Positions 45,945 through 54,870 of a stretch of DNA of 62,623 nt are shown here, piece by piece. The stretch covers positions 101,948 to 164,570 of the forward strand of contig JAGYNZ010000001.1 in the NCBI GenBank assembly GCA_018399745.1, in the 5' to 3' direction. Below the pieces are notes generated by a model, which searched no databases, was not told the origin of the DNA, and was given only the letters and a program-made list of their open reading frames with translations. The first letter of the stretch is position 1. Each line of letters starts with the position of its first letter. The DNA is from Deltaproteobacteria bacterium (lineage in GTDB: Bacteria > Desulfobacterota > Dissulfuribacteria > Dissulfuribacterales > UBA3076). Position numbers and translations under genes: made by a program.

Positions 45945-46796
45945 GTGCCATTCCATACTGGAAATTCAAAAAACCGCATGACGGCATATTTAGTCCTGGC
46001 CGTTGTCGTCTTTTTGATCTTTGTAGTGGTGGGCCTGCGTTTCGGTTCGCCGGCAGTTATATCTCCTATTAAATATTTTTTTATGGATATGACGGGCTAT
46101 TTGCAAAAAGGCCTTTCCGGACCCCCGAGATGGGGGAAAAATTTTTGGCGATCATATGTGGCGCTTCAGGACGTTGAGTTAGAGAACAAGGCCCTTCGCA
46201 AAGAGGTAAATCAACTCCAAAAAGAAATTGGCCGTTACCGTGAGGCACTTATTGCCAATGTCCGTTATAGAATGTTATTGGAAATAAAAGAGGATGTCGG
46301 CGGCAAGGTAATAGCGGCCAATGTAGTTGGCGTGGATTTGGCTCCATGGTTAGCCACAATTACCGTGGACAAGGGTCGCAAAGAAGGTATAAAGCCCGGG
46401 ATGATGGTTATGTCCGGATCGGGTGTTGTCGGTCAGACATTGGAAGCTTCCCTCTATTTTAGCAAGGTTTTGTTGTTGTCTGACTATAACAGCGCTATAG
46501 CGGCCCTAATACAACGTAATCGAGCCAGGGGCATTCTAAAGGGCGCCGGGAGCGGACTATGTCGCCTGGCCTATGTTGAAAAACTAGTGGATGTTGAAGT
46601 TGGGGATCGAATTATTACATCCGGCACTGACGGAATTTCGCCAAAGGGACTTTTAATAGGAAAGGTCTCTTCTGTAACTCAGGGCCCTATTTCTAATCTT
46701 TTTCAGAATATAACGGTGACGCCGGCTGTTGATCTGAAAAGAATAGAAGAAGTGGTTGTACTTGTAAAAACTCAGCCCTTTGTGGAGTCGCACTGA
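45945..46796 (+). CDS. mreC: Rod shape-determining protein MreC
   Basis: A 283-residue inner-membrane protein with one helix (residues 12-33), a periplasmic coiled coil (residues 75-105, LENKALRKEVNQLQKEIGRY) and two beta-barrel domains. Typical motifs are ITVDKGRKEGIKPGMMVMSGSGVVGQT and ITSGTDGISPKGLLIGKV. It links MreB to the elongation synthases PBP2 and RodA. The GTG start lacks a clear ribosome site; an ATG at 45978 is possible. It follows mreB by 32 bases. Confidence 0.94.
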   Translation: MPFHTGNSKNRMTAYLVLAVVVFLIFVVVGLRFGSPAVISPIKYFFMDMTGYLQKGLSGPPRWGKNFWRSYVALQDVELENKALRKEVNQLQKEIGRYREALIANVRYRMLLEIKEDVGGKVIAANVVGVDLAPWLATITVDKGRKEGIKPGMMVMSGSGVVGQTLEASLYFSKVLLLSDYNSAIAALIQRNRARGILKGAGSGLCRLAYVEKLVDVEVGDRIITSGTDGISPKGLLIGKVSSVTQGPISNLFQNITVTPAVDLKRIEEVVVLVKTQPFVESH

Positions 46797-46995
46797 AAAC
46801 AGCCGCCCGTTCAAAAGTTCATGGTAATCCATGGATTCAAACCGTTGATTCGCTGGTTTTAGATGGAAAAGGCATAAGAACAAGAATAATTTAAGGGTGT
46901 AACAGGTATGGCACTCATGGACTTTAGCCACAGAATACATTGTTGAAAAATGCAAAAATGGTTGTGATAGGTCATTCGGGGCGGGATAATTCTGA

Positions 46996-47505
46996 ATGAT
47001 GAATCCTGAACCGGTGAAAACTTATAAAAAGGCGTTGCTGGTTATCTGTTTAGGATACATTCTGCTTTTAATCGAGACAACCCTGGGCCTCCCGTTTCAT
47101 TTCGGGCACATCCAACTGGATGGTCTGGTGCCTCTTATAGCATGGTATGGAATTCAACATCCTCTACCTGGCGGTATCCTTGCTGTATTGGGTTTAGGAA
47201 TCCTCAGCGAACAGATGTCAGCCATGCCGTATGGACTTTATATTTTAGTATATGCCGGTGAATATTTGATGATTCGATATATCTTAAATCAAATAGTGTG
47301 TGCCGCGGCATGGCAACAGATGATGCTGGTCTCGTTTTTGAGTATTGAAATCGTAGCGGTCCTTCTGATAGGCAGTGGTGCCACCGAACTCCTTTGGCCA
47401 TGGGGATTTGCGCAGGCCCTGCTCAACGGCATTATCGCGCCTTTATGGTTTTTTGTCTTTGATAAGGCAAATTGGTTTATTTTCAGTCAAGATATGCGAC
47501 CTTGA
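46996..47505 (+). CDS. mreD: Rod shape-determining protein MreD
   Basis: A 169-residue, highly hydrophobic inner-membrane protein with about five helices. The family is poorly conserved, but length, topology and position between mreC and mrdA identify it. The start of the transmembrane part (LLVICLGYILLLIETTLGLPFHFG) and DGLVPLIAWYGIQHPLPGGILAVLGLGIL match the pattern of a first periplasmic loop then a Gly-rich helix. A 199-base gap separates it from mreC; it holds a CATGG/CCATG hairpin but no gene. Confidence 0.85.
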   Translation: MMNPEPVKTYKKALLVICLGYILLLIETTLGLPFHFGHIQLDGLVPLIAWYGIQHPLPGGILAVLGLGILSEQMSAMPYGLYILVYAGEYLMIRYILNQIVCAAAWQQMMLVSFLSIEIVAVLLIGSGATELLWPWGFAQALLNGIIAPLWFFVFDKANWFIFSQDMRP

Positions 47506-47517
47506 GTAAGAAAACAC

Positions 47518-49425
47518 GTGAAATTTAAGATCGAGACAATCTGGCACGTCAAGCGCTTTCACCGGCTGGATCAGGAAGCAAACAAAAGAAGGTGTGATGT
47601 TGCCATTCTGATCATGTTTCTGTGTCTGGTTACATTTTGTGCGCGCCTATGGCATTTACAGGTTGTACAAGGTGAGCATTTCAGAAAAAAATCCGAGCAA
47701 AATCGAATAAGATCTGTGCGTCTTCAGCCGCCTCGAGGCAAAATTCTTGACAGGACCGGTCGTCTCCTGGCAGGGGTAAAGCCGTGTTTTAATATATGTC
47801 TTATCGAAGAAGACATAACGGACATGGAGGCCCTCCTGGCCAAACTGTCTCCCCTGTTAGGTGAGACAGAGGCTGATATTCGGACCCGTCTCGGGTCAGA
47901 ACAGAAAGGACCTAAATACATACCCATAGTAATCAAGAGGGGGGCTGAATGGGAAGTCCTTTCCAAGATTGAGTCCCGACTCTTCAGCCTGCCCGGTGTA
48001 TTTATCGAGGTAACTCCCGCCAGAGAATATCCCCATGGAAGCATTGCTCCTCATCTGCTCGGTTACCTTGGAGAAGTCAGCCGGGAAGACATTTTAAAAA
48101 AACGTTACAGTTCTGCCCGCTCTGGAGATCTGGTAGGGAAATATGGAATAGAGAAAAAGTTTGAAAATGACCTGGCAGGGATAAAGGGCCAGCGCAGGCT
48201 GGAAGTTGATGCCAAAGGACGTCTGGTAAGAGTGATAGACGAGAAACCACCTGTTCCGGGAAAAGATCTGTATCTATCTGTTGATTTGGAGCTTCAGAGG
48301 GCCTCTGAGGCTTTGATGAAAGGGCACGTAGGCGCTCTTGTTGCCATGGATCCTCAGACCGGACGGATACTTGCTTTGGTCAGCGCCCCGGCCTTTGACC
48401 TGGATGCGTTTGCCGCCGGCATCGATCATAAAGAGTGGGAAGAATTGAATGATCCTGTTAAACGGCCCTTGCAAAACAAGGCCCTTCAGGACAGATATGC
48501 CCCTGCCTCCACATTCAAAATTGTGATAGAGGCAGCGGCTTTACAGGAGAGAGTAGTTACACAGCATACGTCGTTTGAGTGCACGGGTAGTTATCGTTTA
48601 GGCAACAGCGTCTTCAGGTGCTGGTCATGGCGTGGACATGGCCAGACCAATTTATATAAGGCCCTCGTCGAGTCTTGCGACATCTATTTCTATCAGGTGG
48701 GTCTCAAACTCGGGATTAAGAAAATAATAGATTATGCCAGGGATTTTGGGCTGGGTTCCAAGACCGGGATCGAGCTTCCCAGTGAGAATCCGGGATTTAT
48801 CGCCACGCCGGACTGGAAACTCAGAAAATATAATGAGCCCTGGCAGGAAGGAGAGACCCTCATCACAGCCATAGGCCAGGGTTTTACCCTTGTCACTCCT
48901 CTGCAGATGGCCTGTCTCATATCTGCCGTAGCCAATGGCGGCACTTTATACAGACCTGTTTATTTGGAAAAATTGACAGGACCGGATGGACATATCTTCA
49001 AATCCTTTGAGAGTGATCCAAAAAATAAATTGCCAGTCTCTGAATCAAATTTAAGGATGATTAAAAAGGCCTTGGTGGGGGTGGTAAATGATGAAAAGGG
49101 TACAGGGAACAAATGTAAATTGACCGATGTCATTGTGGCGGGCAAGACTGGTACAGCGCAGGTGATCGGGCAGGATAGACGCCATCAGGATGAAAAATTA
49201 GATTGGAGATATAGAGATCATGCCTGGTTTATAGCTTACGCTCCAGCGGACAGGCCTGAACTGGCCGTAGCAGTATTGTGCGAACACGCCGGACATGGCG
49301 GATCCATTGCAGCACCGATTGCCAGAGAGGTTTTCGAGACCTGGTTTAAAATTCAATCCCCCTGGCCTGTCCTGAGACATTACAAGAATGCTTTCAATAT
49401 AAATAGTGTAGATGACCATGTTTGA
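47518..49425 (+). CDS. mrdA: Penicillin-binding protein 2 (elongasome transpeptidase)
   Basis: A 635-residue class B PBP that cross-links new peptidoglycan during elongation. One transmembrane helix (about residues 28-47) is followed by a dimerisation/pedestal region with QNRIRSVRLQPPRGKILDRTGRLLA. The transpeptidase domain carries the active-site S-x-x-K in YAPASTFKIV near residue 328, S-x-N-type VESCDIYFY near residue 385 (Asp replaces Asn, as is usual for PBP2) and AGKTGTAQV near residue 543. The GTG start lies 12 bases after mreD. Its end overlaps rodA by 14 bases, tying synthase and transpeptidase together. Confidence 0.96.
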   Translation: MKFKIETIWHVKRFHRLDQEANKRRCDVAILIMFLCLVTFCARLWHLQVVQGEHFRKKSEQNRIRSVRLQPPRGKILDRTGRLLAGVKPCFNICLIEEDITDMEALLAKLSPLLGETEADIRTRLGSEQKGPKYIPIVIKRGAEWEVLSKIESRLFSLPGVFIEVTPAREYPHGSIAPHLLGYLGEVSREDILKKRYSSARSGDLVGKYGIEKKFENDLAGIKGQRRLEVDAKGRLVRVIDEKPPVPGKDLYLSVDLELQRASEALMKGHVGALVAMDPQTGRILALVSAPAFDLDAFAAGIDHKEWEELNDPVKRPLQNKALQDRYAPASTFKIVIEAAALQERVVTQHTSFECTGSYRLGNSVFRCWSWRGHGQTNLYKALVESCDIYFYQVGLKLGIKKIIDYARDFGLGSKTGIELPSENPGFIATPDWKLRKYNEPWQEGETLITAIGQGFTLVTPLQMACLISAVANGGTLYRPVYLEKLTGPDGHIFKSFESDPKNKLPVSESNLRMIKKALVGVVNDEKGTGNKCKLTDVIVAGKTGTAQVIGQDRRHQDEKLDWRYRDHAWFIAYAPADRPELAVAVLCEHAGHGGSIAAPIAREVFETWFKIQSPWPVLRHYKNAFNINSVDDHV

Positions 49426-50527
49426 CAGGCGCTTTCTGGAACATTTTGACTGGTGGCTCTTTCTATCCATTCTCCTGCTTATGGTTATAGGTTTTGTCAA
49501 CTTGAACAGTGGCAGTGAAGCCACAGGATATCCCTTTCAATGGAAACAGCTTCAGTGGTATATAGCTGGCAGTGTTTCGATGTTGATTTTGGTAGTCTTT
49601 TTTGATTATCGTCTTCTCGCGGTTTATTCTGTCCATATATACTTGATCATGGTTTTTATGCTTATACTGATAGTTTTCATAGGTAAGACCGTAGGTGGAT
49701 CACAGCGATGGCTCTCTCTGGGATTTATGAATATTCAGCCGTCAGAGTTGGCTAAACTCGCCACGGTTATTGTCGTAAGCAGTTATTTCTATCATGATGA
49801 TAAACCAGAGTACGGGCTAATGGATTTATGGCGGCCCGCCCTTTTGATGCTTGTTCCAATTTATCTGATTTATCAACAGCCGGATCTGGGAACGGCATTA
49901 TTTCTGGTATTTATTTTTGCTTCTTTAGTGTACATGGCTCGTCTTAAGTGGACATCTTTCCTGTTGCTTCTTGGCTCAGCGATTGCCGCTTTTCCCCTTG
50001 TGTGGGAATTTCTGAAACCCTACCAAAGAAATAGAATTATGGACTTCCTCTTTCCGGGAAAGGACCCACTCGGTGCAGGATACCATATATCACAATCCAA
50101 AATCGCCATAGGTTCGGGGCAGATCCTGGGTAAAGGTTATATGAAGGGAAGTCAGGCGCATTTAAACTTTCTTCCCGAGGTCCACACTGATTTCGCATTT
50201 TCCATCTGGGCCGAGGAATGGGGTTGGGTTGGAGCGGTATTTTTGTTGGGGGTATTTTTCCTTATGCTATATCGTGGATTTTTAATAGCATCTCAATCAA
50301 GGGAACGTTTCGGGGCCTTTTTGGCCTTTGGAATAACAGCCATGTTTTTATGGCAGATAGTGATAAATATCGGCATGGTCATGGGACTTATGCCTGTAGT
50401 TGGTATCCCCCTGCCACTGATCAGCTATGGAGGTTCATCGGTTTTAATTACGCTCGTGGGAGCAGGACTGTTGCTTAATGTCAGATTGAGGCGCTTCATG
50501 TTTCAAAAGGGTACGAAGACCAGATAG
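49412..50527 (+). CDS. rodA: Rod shape-determining glycosyltransferase RodA
   Basis: A 371-residue SEDS-family membrane glycosyltransferase that polymerises lipid II with PBP2. About ten helices are predicted. Conserved SEDS motifs include GGSQRWLSLGFMNIQPSELAKLA near residue 95, YLIYQQPDLGTALFLV near residue 150, FLPEVHTDFAFSIWAEEWGW with the catalytic Asp near residue 255, and GLMPVVGIPLPLISYGGSS near residue 330. It ends the mre operon and converges on a lytic transglycosylase gene five bases away. Confidence 0.96.
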   Translation: MTMFDRRFLEHFDWWLFLSILLLMVIGFVNLNSGSEATGYPFQWKQLQWYIAGSVSMLILVVFFDYRLLAVYSVHIYLIMVFMLILIVFIGKTVGGSQRWLSLGFMNIQPSELAKLATVIVVSSYFYHDDKPEYGLMDLWRPALLMLVPIYLIYQQPDLGTALFLVFIFASLVYMARLKWTSFLLLLGSAIAAFPLVWEFLKPYQRNRIMDFLFPGKDPLGAGYHISQSKIAIGSGQILGKGYMKGSQAHLNFLPEVHTDFAFSIWAEEWGWVGAVFLLGVFFLMLYRGFLIASQSRERFGAFLAFGITAMFLWQIVINIGMVMGLMPVVGIPLPLISYGGSSVLITLVGAGLLLNVRLRRFMFQKGTKTR

Positions 50528-50532
50528 AGGTG

Positions 50533-51141
50533 TCAATCAGATCTGTATTTGTGCCATTGTTTCAGTACTTTTCTTACATATCTCCTGGTTTCGGGGTATG
50601 GTGGAATCCCTTTGTATCTCTCAACCTTGTTCGGACCTGCGTTATAAGCCGCCAGAGCCAGGACCAGGTTGCCTCTGAATTGTTGAATCAACCGACTGAG
50701 GTATTTGGTGCCGCCCTGTATATTTGCTCTGGGATCAAGGGGATTTGAAACTGCAAGATTTGAGGACGTTTGAGGCATCAGCTGCATGAGTCCAATTGCA
50801 CCTTTTGGTGAGCGGGCATCAGGAACCCATCCTGATTCTATCTGTATTATGGCCCTGATCAAGTCAGGATCCAGATCATACTGTGTGGCGGTCTCTGATA
50901 TAATTTTTTCAAATTCGGTGTAATTTCCTGCCATATAAGGGGAAATGTGCCTGAACTGTTTTGTCAAACCATAACGCGGATCCGCAGGCACATTACTGAA
51001 GTGCCATCTGCCGTTCTCGTCCACGAAGGAATATATGCCTCCCGCACTTGTCATTCCTGAATTGCATAAAATAAGCAGTGCGCAAGTCACAAACAGTTGT
51101 ATTCCAGAGACCGACCATCTGAAAAATTGTATTGTCGCCAT
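50533..51141 (-). CDS. Lytic murein transglycosylase (SLT family)
   Basis: A 202-residue exported peptidoglycan-cleaving enzyme. The signal peptide covers about residues 1-33. A short DUF4124-like strand motif GGIYSFVDENGRWHFSNVPAD follows. The C-terminal SLT domain shows the catalytic Glu in IIQIESGWVPDARSPKGAIGLMQLMPQT and the conserved LALAAYNAGPNKVERYKGIPPYPETRRYV end. It cleaves the glycan to anhydro-muropeptides, the substrates that NagZ and Mpl recycle. The gene follows the aldolase by six bases on the same strand and converges on rodA. Confidence 0.93.
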   Translation of the reverse strand: MATIQFFRWSVSGIQLFVTCALLILCNSGMTSAGGIYSFVDENGRWHFSNVPADPRYGLTKQFRHISPYMAGNYTEFEKIISETATQYDLDPDLIRAIIQIESGWVPDARSPKGAIGLMQLMPQTSSNLAVSNPLDPRANIQGGTKYLSRLIQQFRGNLVLALAAYNAGPNKVERYKGIPPYPETRRYVRKVLKQWHKYRSD

Positions 51142-51147
51142 TAAACA

Positions 51148-51792
51148 TTATTTCGGCACCTTTTCCCAATCAGCTAAAAATTTTTCAAGGCCTATGTCGG
51201 TCAATGGATGATGGGCCAGCTGCGCTATCACTGTGTAGGGAATAGTTGCTATGTCGGCACCAATTTTTGCGGCTTCCAATACATGTATGGGATGTCTGAT
51301 GCTTGCCACTATAACTTCCGTGTCAAAGGCATAATTGTCGAAAATCTGAATTATATCCTCTACTAAATTCATTCCTTCATGTGAGATATCGTCAAGCCTT
51401 CCGATGAAAGGACTGACATAGCTTGCACCGGCCTTTGCCGTCAGTAACGCCTGAAGCGGAGAAAATACCAAAGTTACGTTGGTCTTTATACCCTCACCCG
51501 TCAATTTCTTCGTGGCCCTTAAACCATCGGTGGTCATGGGAATTTTTACAACCACATTAGAGGCAATTTCACCCAGTTTTCTGGCTTCTTTCACCATGCC
51601 ATCAAAATTGGTGCTGATAACTTCAGCACTTACAGGACCATCGACGATACTGCATATTTCCCTTATCCGGTCTTCAAAGACACAATTTTCTTTCGCAATA
51701 AGAGAGGGGTTTGTGGTCACTCCATCTGCCAGTCCCAGGTTCGCTGCTTTACGTATTTCGTCCAAATTGGCAGTATCAATAAAGAATTTCAT
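51148..51792 (-). CDS. fsa: Transaldolase/fructose-6-phosphate aldolase family protein
   Basis: A 214-residue TIM-barrel of the short transaldolase (TalC/FSA) subfamily, starting [35 protein letters not shown]. The Schiff-base Lys is in VVVKIPMT near residue 85, and the C-terminal [25 protein letters not shown] is characteristic. It acts in the non-oxidative pentose phosphate route or as a fructose-6-phosphate aldolase; the two cannot be told apart by sequence alone. It lies six bases before the lytic transglycosylase. About 290 bases with no gene lie upstream. Confidence 0.93.
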   Translation of the reverse strand: MKFFIDTANLDEIRKAANLGLADGVTTNPSLIAKENCVFEDRIREICSIVDGPVSAEVISTNFDGMVKEARKLGEIASNVVVKIPMTTDGLRATKKLTGEGIKTNVTLVFSPLQALLTAKAGASYVSPFIGRLDDISHEGMNLVEDIIQIFDNYAFDTEVIVASIRHPIHVLEAAKIGADIATIPYTVIAQLAHHPLTDIGLEKFLADWEKVPK

Positions 51793-52082
51793 ACTTTGTT
51801 ACTCCTTTTCACCCTGTTTTTTTAATAATAACGTACGGCTTGCAAAACTCAAGACTTTGTTCTATGCCAGAGTATGGAGAAATCCGTGATTTAAAGATTA
51901 GATGTACCTTTGAGAACTGTAAATTGCGAATTTCAGGATTGGATGTATTTTAAAGCGTTCATATATTAAAAATTTATGACTTAACGTTATTTTGAAAGAT
52001 TGTGGATAGAGGAATTGAATAAACTATATTGATTTTAATTCCTCAATTCTTCAATCGCACATCCATAACAGGAGGTCTATAC

Positions 52083-52445
52083 ATGCCTTGGGTAAAACAA
52101 GAAAACTGTTCAGGTTGCGGGGAATGTATTGAGGAATGCCCCGTTGAAGCAATCTCTATAAGAGATGAAAAGGCATATATTAACATGGAGAAGTGTATAC
52201 GCTGTGCCATATGTCATAATATCTGTCAGGAAGAGGCCATAAGACACGACAGTGAAACAGTGAACATTGAGATAACTGCGAACGTACTTAGGGCCAAAGA
52301 ATCAATGGAGATCTGTGCGAGGCATTTCGGTGATTACGAGGAAGCTCAAAAGTGCCTGAAGAGATGGATAAAATATTATAATAAAGAAAAGGCAATTGCT
52401 GAAAAAACCATGGCAGAGCTTAGATCACTTCAAGAAACATCTTAA
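52083..52445 (+). CDS. Ferredoxin-type 2[4Fe-4S] protein with C-terminal helical extension
   Basis: A 120-residue cytosolic iron-sulfur protein. Two cluster motifs lie in the first 55 residues: CSGCGECIEECP and CIRCAICHNICQ. The second has Gln where Pro is usual. A charged helical tail of about 60 residues follows, with two more Cys (EICARHFGDYEEAQKCLKRW). I start at the ATG behind a strong AGGAGG; upstream codons of the same frame are not ferredoxin-like. It probably serves as an electron carrier; the partner is unknown. It converges on a small unknown gene. Confidence 0.85.
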   Translation: MPWVKQENCSGCGECIEECPVEAISIRDEKAYINMEKCIRCAICHNICQEEAIRHDSETVNIEITANVLRAKESMEICARHFGDYEEAQKCLKRWIKYYNKEKAIAEKTMAELRSLQETS

Positions 52446-52468
52446 GGAATGATCCTTGCGGCTCCCCC

Positions 52469-52717
52469 TTAATGGAGTCCGCTGTTTTTGAATGCCAGAT
52501 TCCTGTAATTTTTTGTGTCCTTTACATAACTTTCAAAGTCTTTTTCAAGGAGAAACTGAGAAATCATTTCATCGACCTTACCTGCGGTATCAATGTGATA
52601 GACACCCCTTTGATCCGGCCCGGCACTTTTTTTAGCGTTTTCAACAATTGTCTTAAGGGATACAGGGGTTATTTCCACATTAACACGGACGGTAATAGTA
52701 TCTTTCGATTCAGCCAT
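52469..52717 (-). CDS. Hypothetical protein, 82 residues
   Basis: A small soluble protein, MAESKDTITVRVNVEITP at the start and KVDEMISQFLLEKDFESYVKD in the second half. It reads like a beta strand followed by helices. I do not recognise a family. An AAGGAG stretch precedes the ATG at a somewhat long spacing (about 13 bases). It converges with the ferredoxin gene, 23 bases apart. Probably a real, lineage-restricted gene. Confidence 0.6.
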   Translation of the reverse strand: MAESKDTITVRVNVEITPVSLKTIVENAKKSAGPDQRGVYHIDTAGKVDEMISQFLLEKDFESYVKDTKNYRNLAFKNSGLH

Positions 52718-53311
52718 AAGATCTATCTCTCCTTTTCTTTTTGAAAATGAGGACTATACCAATCTTTATTCGATGTCAATGGATTCTGACGAATATAAGT
52801 CTTTATACGCAGCCCCTCAAATGCCTGAATAGAATTTTTTCTATTTGGAAAATCGAGTTTTTCATTCATTTAAAAAAAGATTTGTTACTGGTCACCCCTT
52901 TCCCTGCGATCCATCAGATTTTCGCTGAATCAAAATTCAGCTGTCTTCAAGGCATGGTCTGAAAAATCCTTGGCAAAGGGTAGGTATTGTGCTACATAAA
53001 AGATCAAATTAATTTTTACATTAAGGTAATTATAAAAAGAATTTTTTTATTATGGAAGATTCTGCGGAAAAAATTCGAGCTGTGGCCTAGCCTTAATTCT
53101 CCAGTCGGTGCAATGTGCTGTTAATTATAAGTACGACTCATTTCTGGCAGATTGTACACATCACATCTCGGGTTTTTTTGAGCTGATCGAATATCAGACT
53201 TTTACAGGTAATAATGAATCTGTCTTCAGTAAGATGTGTGTAATTTTGGAATTCTCCAAAACTACCCGATAGTTTTTTAATTTACCGAAAATTTTTAAGG
53301 AGGATGTTAGA
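52718..53311. other. Intergenic region before ppaC
   Basis: About 590 AT-rich bases. No frame has a ribosome site together with family resemblance. Near the right end is the TTTTGGA/TCCAAAA inverted repeat (53244-53261), followed by an AAGGAGG ribosome site for ppaC. The rest shows nothing I can name. Confidence 0.4.
53244..53261. promoter_or_regulatory. Inverted repeat upstream of ppaC, possible operator
   Basis: TTTTGGA, a four-base spacer ATTC, and TCCAAAA, about 50 bases before the ppaC ATG. Size and position would suit a dimeric repressor or activator, but no such site is known to me, and a chance AT-rich repeat is possible. Confidence 0.3.
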
Positions 53312-54238
53312 ATGGCTGTTTATGTATTTGGACACAAGAGCCCGGACACAGATGCTGTAACTGCCGCCATCGCCTGGGCGGAATTGCAGAAGATGCTGGG
53401 TGTAGATGCTGTACCTTGCAGACAGGGAGAACTCAATCCTGAAACAGAACTGGTGCTGAAAAAGTTTGGTTTTGATGTACCTGAACTTCGCACAGACGTG
53501 ACAGGTGAAAAATTCATGCTGGTAGATCACAGCGATCTCAAGCAAGCACCGGACAACTGCGACAAGGGAGAGTTGCTGGCAATTGTTGATCATCACAAAA
53601 TCGGAGATATTACCACTCCCAATCCGATTTTTGCCTGTGTCATGCCGGTCGGATGCACAGGTACTGTTCTCCATGTCCTGTATAAGGATGTCTACAAAAA
53701 AGAAATCCCGCCAAATGTAGCCGGCATAATGATGTCGGCAATTCTGAGCGACACGGTACTCTTTAAGTCGGCAACCTGCACCCCTGAAGACAAAGAGGCT
53801 GTTGAGGCCCTTGCAAAGATAGCCGGCATTGATAATCCAATGGACTGGGGTATGGAGATGGCCAAGGCCAAGAGTTCAGTGGAAGGTGTTCCTGCGAGGG
53901 ATCTGGTGTTCCGTGACTACAAAGACTTCGATATGAGCGGCAAAAATGTAGGGATCGGCCAGCTGGAGTTGATAGCGCTGGACCTGGTGGCCAACATGAG
54001 AGATGACCTCTACGCGGAGATTGAAAAGGTCAAGGCCGAAGGTAACCGTCACAGCGTCTTTCTGATGCTCACTGATATTATGCAGGAAGGCACTGATCTT
54101 ATGGCTGTTTCCGATGATGTCGGCGTTGTTGAAAAGGCCTTTGGCAAGCCACTTGAAGGTCGGACTGTCTGGCTCCCCGGTGTAATGAGCCGGAAAAAGC
54201 AGATGGTTCCTAACTTGGAAAAGGCCTTTGCCTCATAG
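53312..54238 (+). CDS. ppaC: Manganese-dependent inorganic pyrophosphatase (family II)
   Basis: A 308-residue DHH-superfamily pyrophosphatase that hydrolyses PPi from biosynthesis. Metal-binding motifs are FGHKSPDTDAVTAAI at residues 6-20, LVDHSDLKQA near residue 70 and AIVDHHKIGD near residue 91. DTVLFKSATCTPED lies near residue 150, and the C-terminal substrate-binding Arg-Lys-Lys is in GVMSRKKQMVPNL. There are no CBS insert domains. The length is that of the simple type. The ATG has AAGGAGG upstream; a strong terminator follows. Confidence 0.97.
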   Translation: MAVYVFGHKSPDTDAVTAAIAWAELQKMLGVDAVPCRQGELNPETELVLKKFGFDVPELRTDVTGEKFMLVDHSDLKQAPDNCDKGELLAIVDHHKIGDITTPNPIFACVMPVGCTGTVLHVLYKDVYKKEIPPNVAGIMMSAILSDTVLFKSATCTPEDKEAVEALAKIAGIDNPMDWGMEMAKAKSSVEGVPARDLVFRDYKDFDMSGKNVGIGQLELIALDLVANMRDDLYAEIEKVKAEGNRHSVFLMLTDIMQEGTDLMAVSDDVGVVEKAFGKPLEGRTVWLPGVMSRKKQMVPNLEKAFAS

Positions 54239-54262
54239 TTTCCAAGGACATTTATTTTCGTG

Positions 54263-54290
54263 GCCGGGGTATATCCCCGGCTTTTTTTTT
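54263..54290 (+). terminator. Rho-independent terminator of ppaC
   Basis: GCCGGGG at 54263-54269 pairs with CCCCGGC at 54275-54281 around TATAT, followed by nine T residues. It lies 25 bases after the ppaC stop. Confidence 0.95.
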
Positions 54291-54427
54291 GATGATTTTT
54301 AAGACCGGAATGTTTATGTTTTATTCGGGCTTTTTGTTGATCTTCAGTATTGATTTTTGCGGCAAAGGTATGAAACAATAATATGATAAACCAATTTTGT
54401 GAGAACAAGGCCTAAGGAGGAATACAG

Positions 54428-54868
54428 ATGAGGCAGGATTTAGAAGAACGTTTTATGGATGCGCAGTTCAAATTTATGGATGAGGATTTTGAGGGTTGTA
54501 TCGCCGTCTTTTCAGACATATTGGATGAGGACCCCCGGTGTGCCAAGGTATATCAGGCAAGGGCCATAGCATGTCTGAGGTTAAATGATAATGATGCGGC
54601 GATCAGGGACATCGACTGTGCAATTGAGTGCGATCCGGAAAATGCCCGGCTTCACTATCATAAAGGTGCTATTTTGTTCAAGGCTCAGATCTTGGATGAG
54701 GCGCTGAAATGCCTGACACGGGCAATTGATCTATCACCTGAATATTTCCCTGCTTACGCACTCAGGGGGGAGGTCTATGAACGCCTGGGCGACAAAGACG
54801 CAGCAGGTCTGGATATGAATAACGCCATGGTACTCAGAAAAGAATCGACAAATGTTGTAGACTGGTAG
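54428..54868 (+). CDS. Tetratricopeptide repeat protein
   Basis: A 146-residue soluble protein made of about three to four TPR helical pairs: DFEGCIAVFSDILDEDPRCAKVYQARAIACLRLNDNDAAIRDIDCAIECDPENA, then HYHKGAILFKAQILDEALKCLTRAIDLSPEY and AYALRGEVYERLGDKDAAGLDMNNAM as units of about 34 residues. There is no signal peptide. TPRs mediate protein contacts, and the partner is not apparent. The ATG is preceded by AAGGAGG. It converges on the TonB receptor gene two bases away. Confidence 0.85.
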   Translation: MRQDLEERFMDAQFKFMDEDFEGCIAVFSDILDEDPRCAKVYQARAIACLRLNDNDAAIRDIDCAIECDPENARLHYHKGAILFKAQILDEALKCLTRAIDLSPEYFPAYALRGEVYERLGDKDAAGLDMNNAMVLRKESTNVVDW

Positions 54869-54870
54869 CT

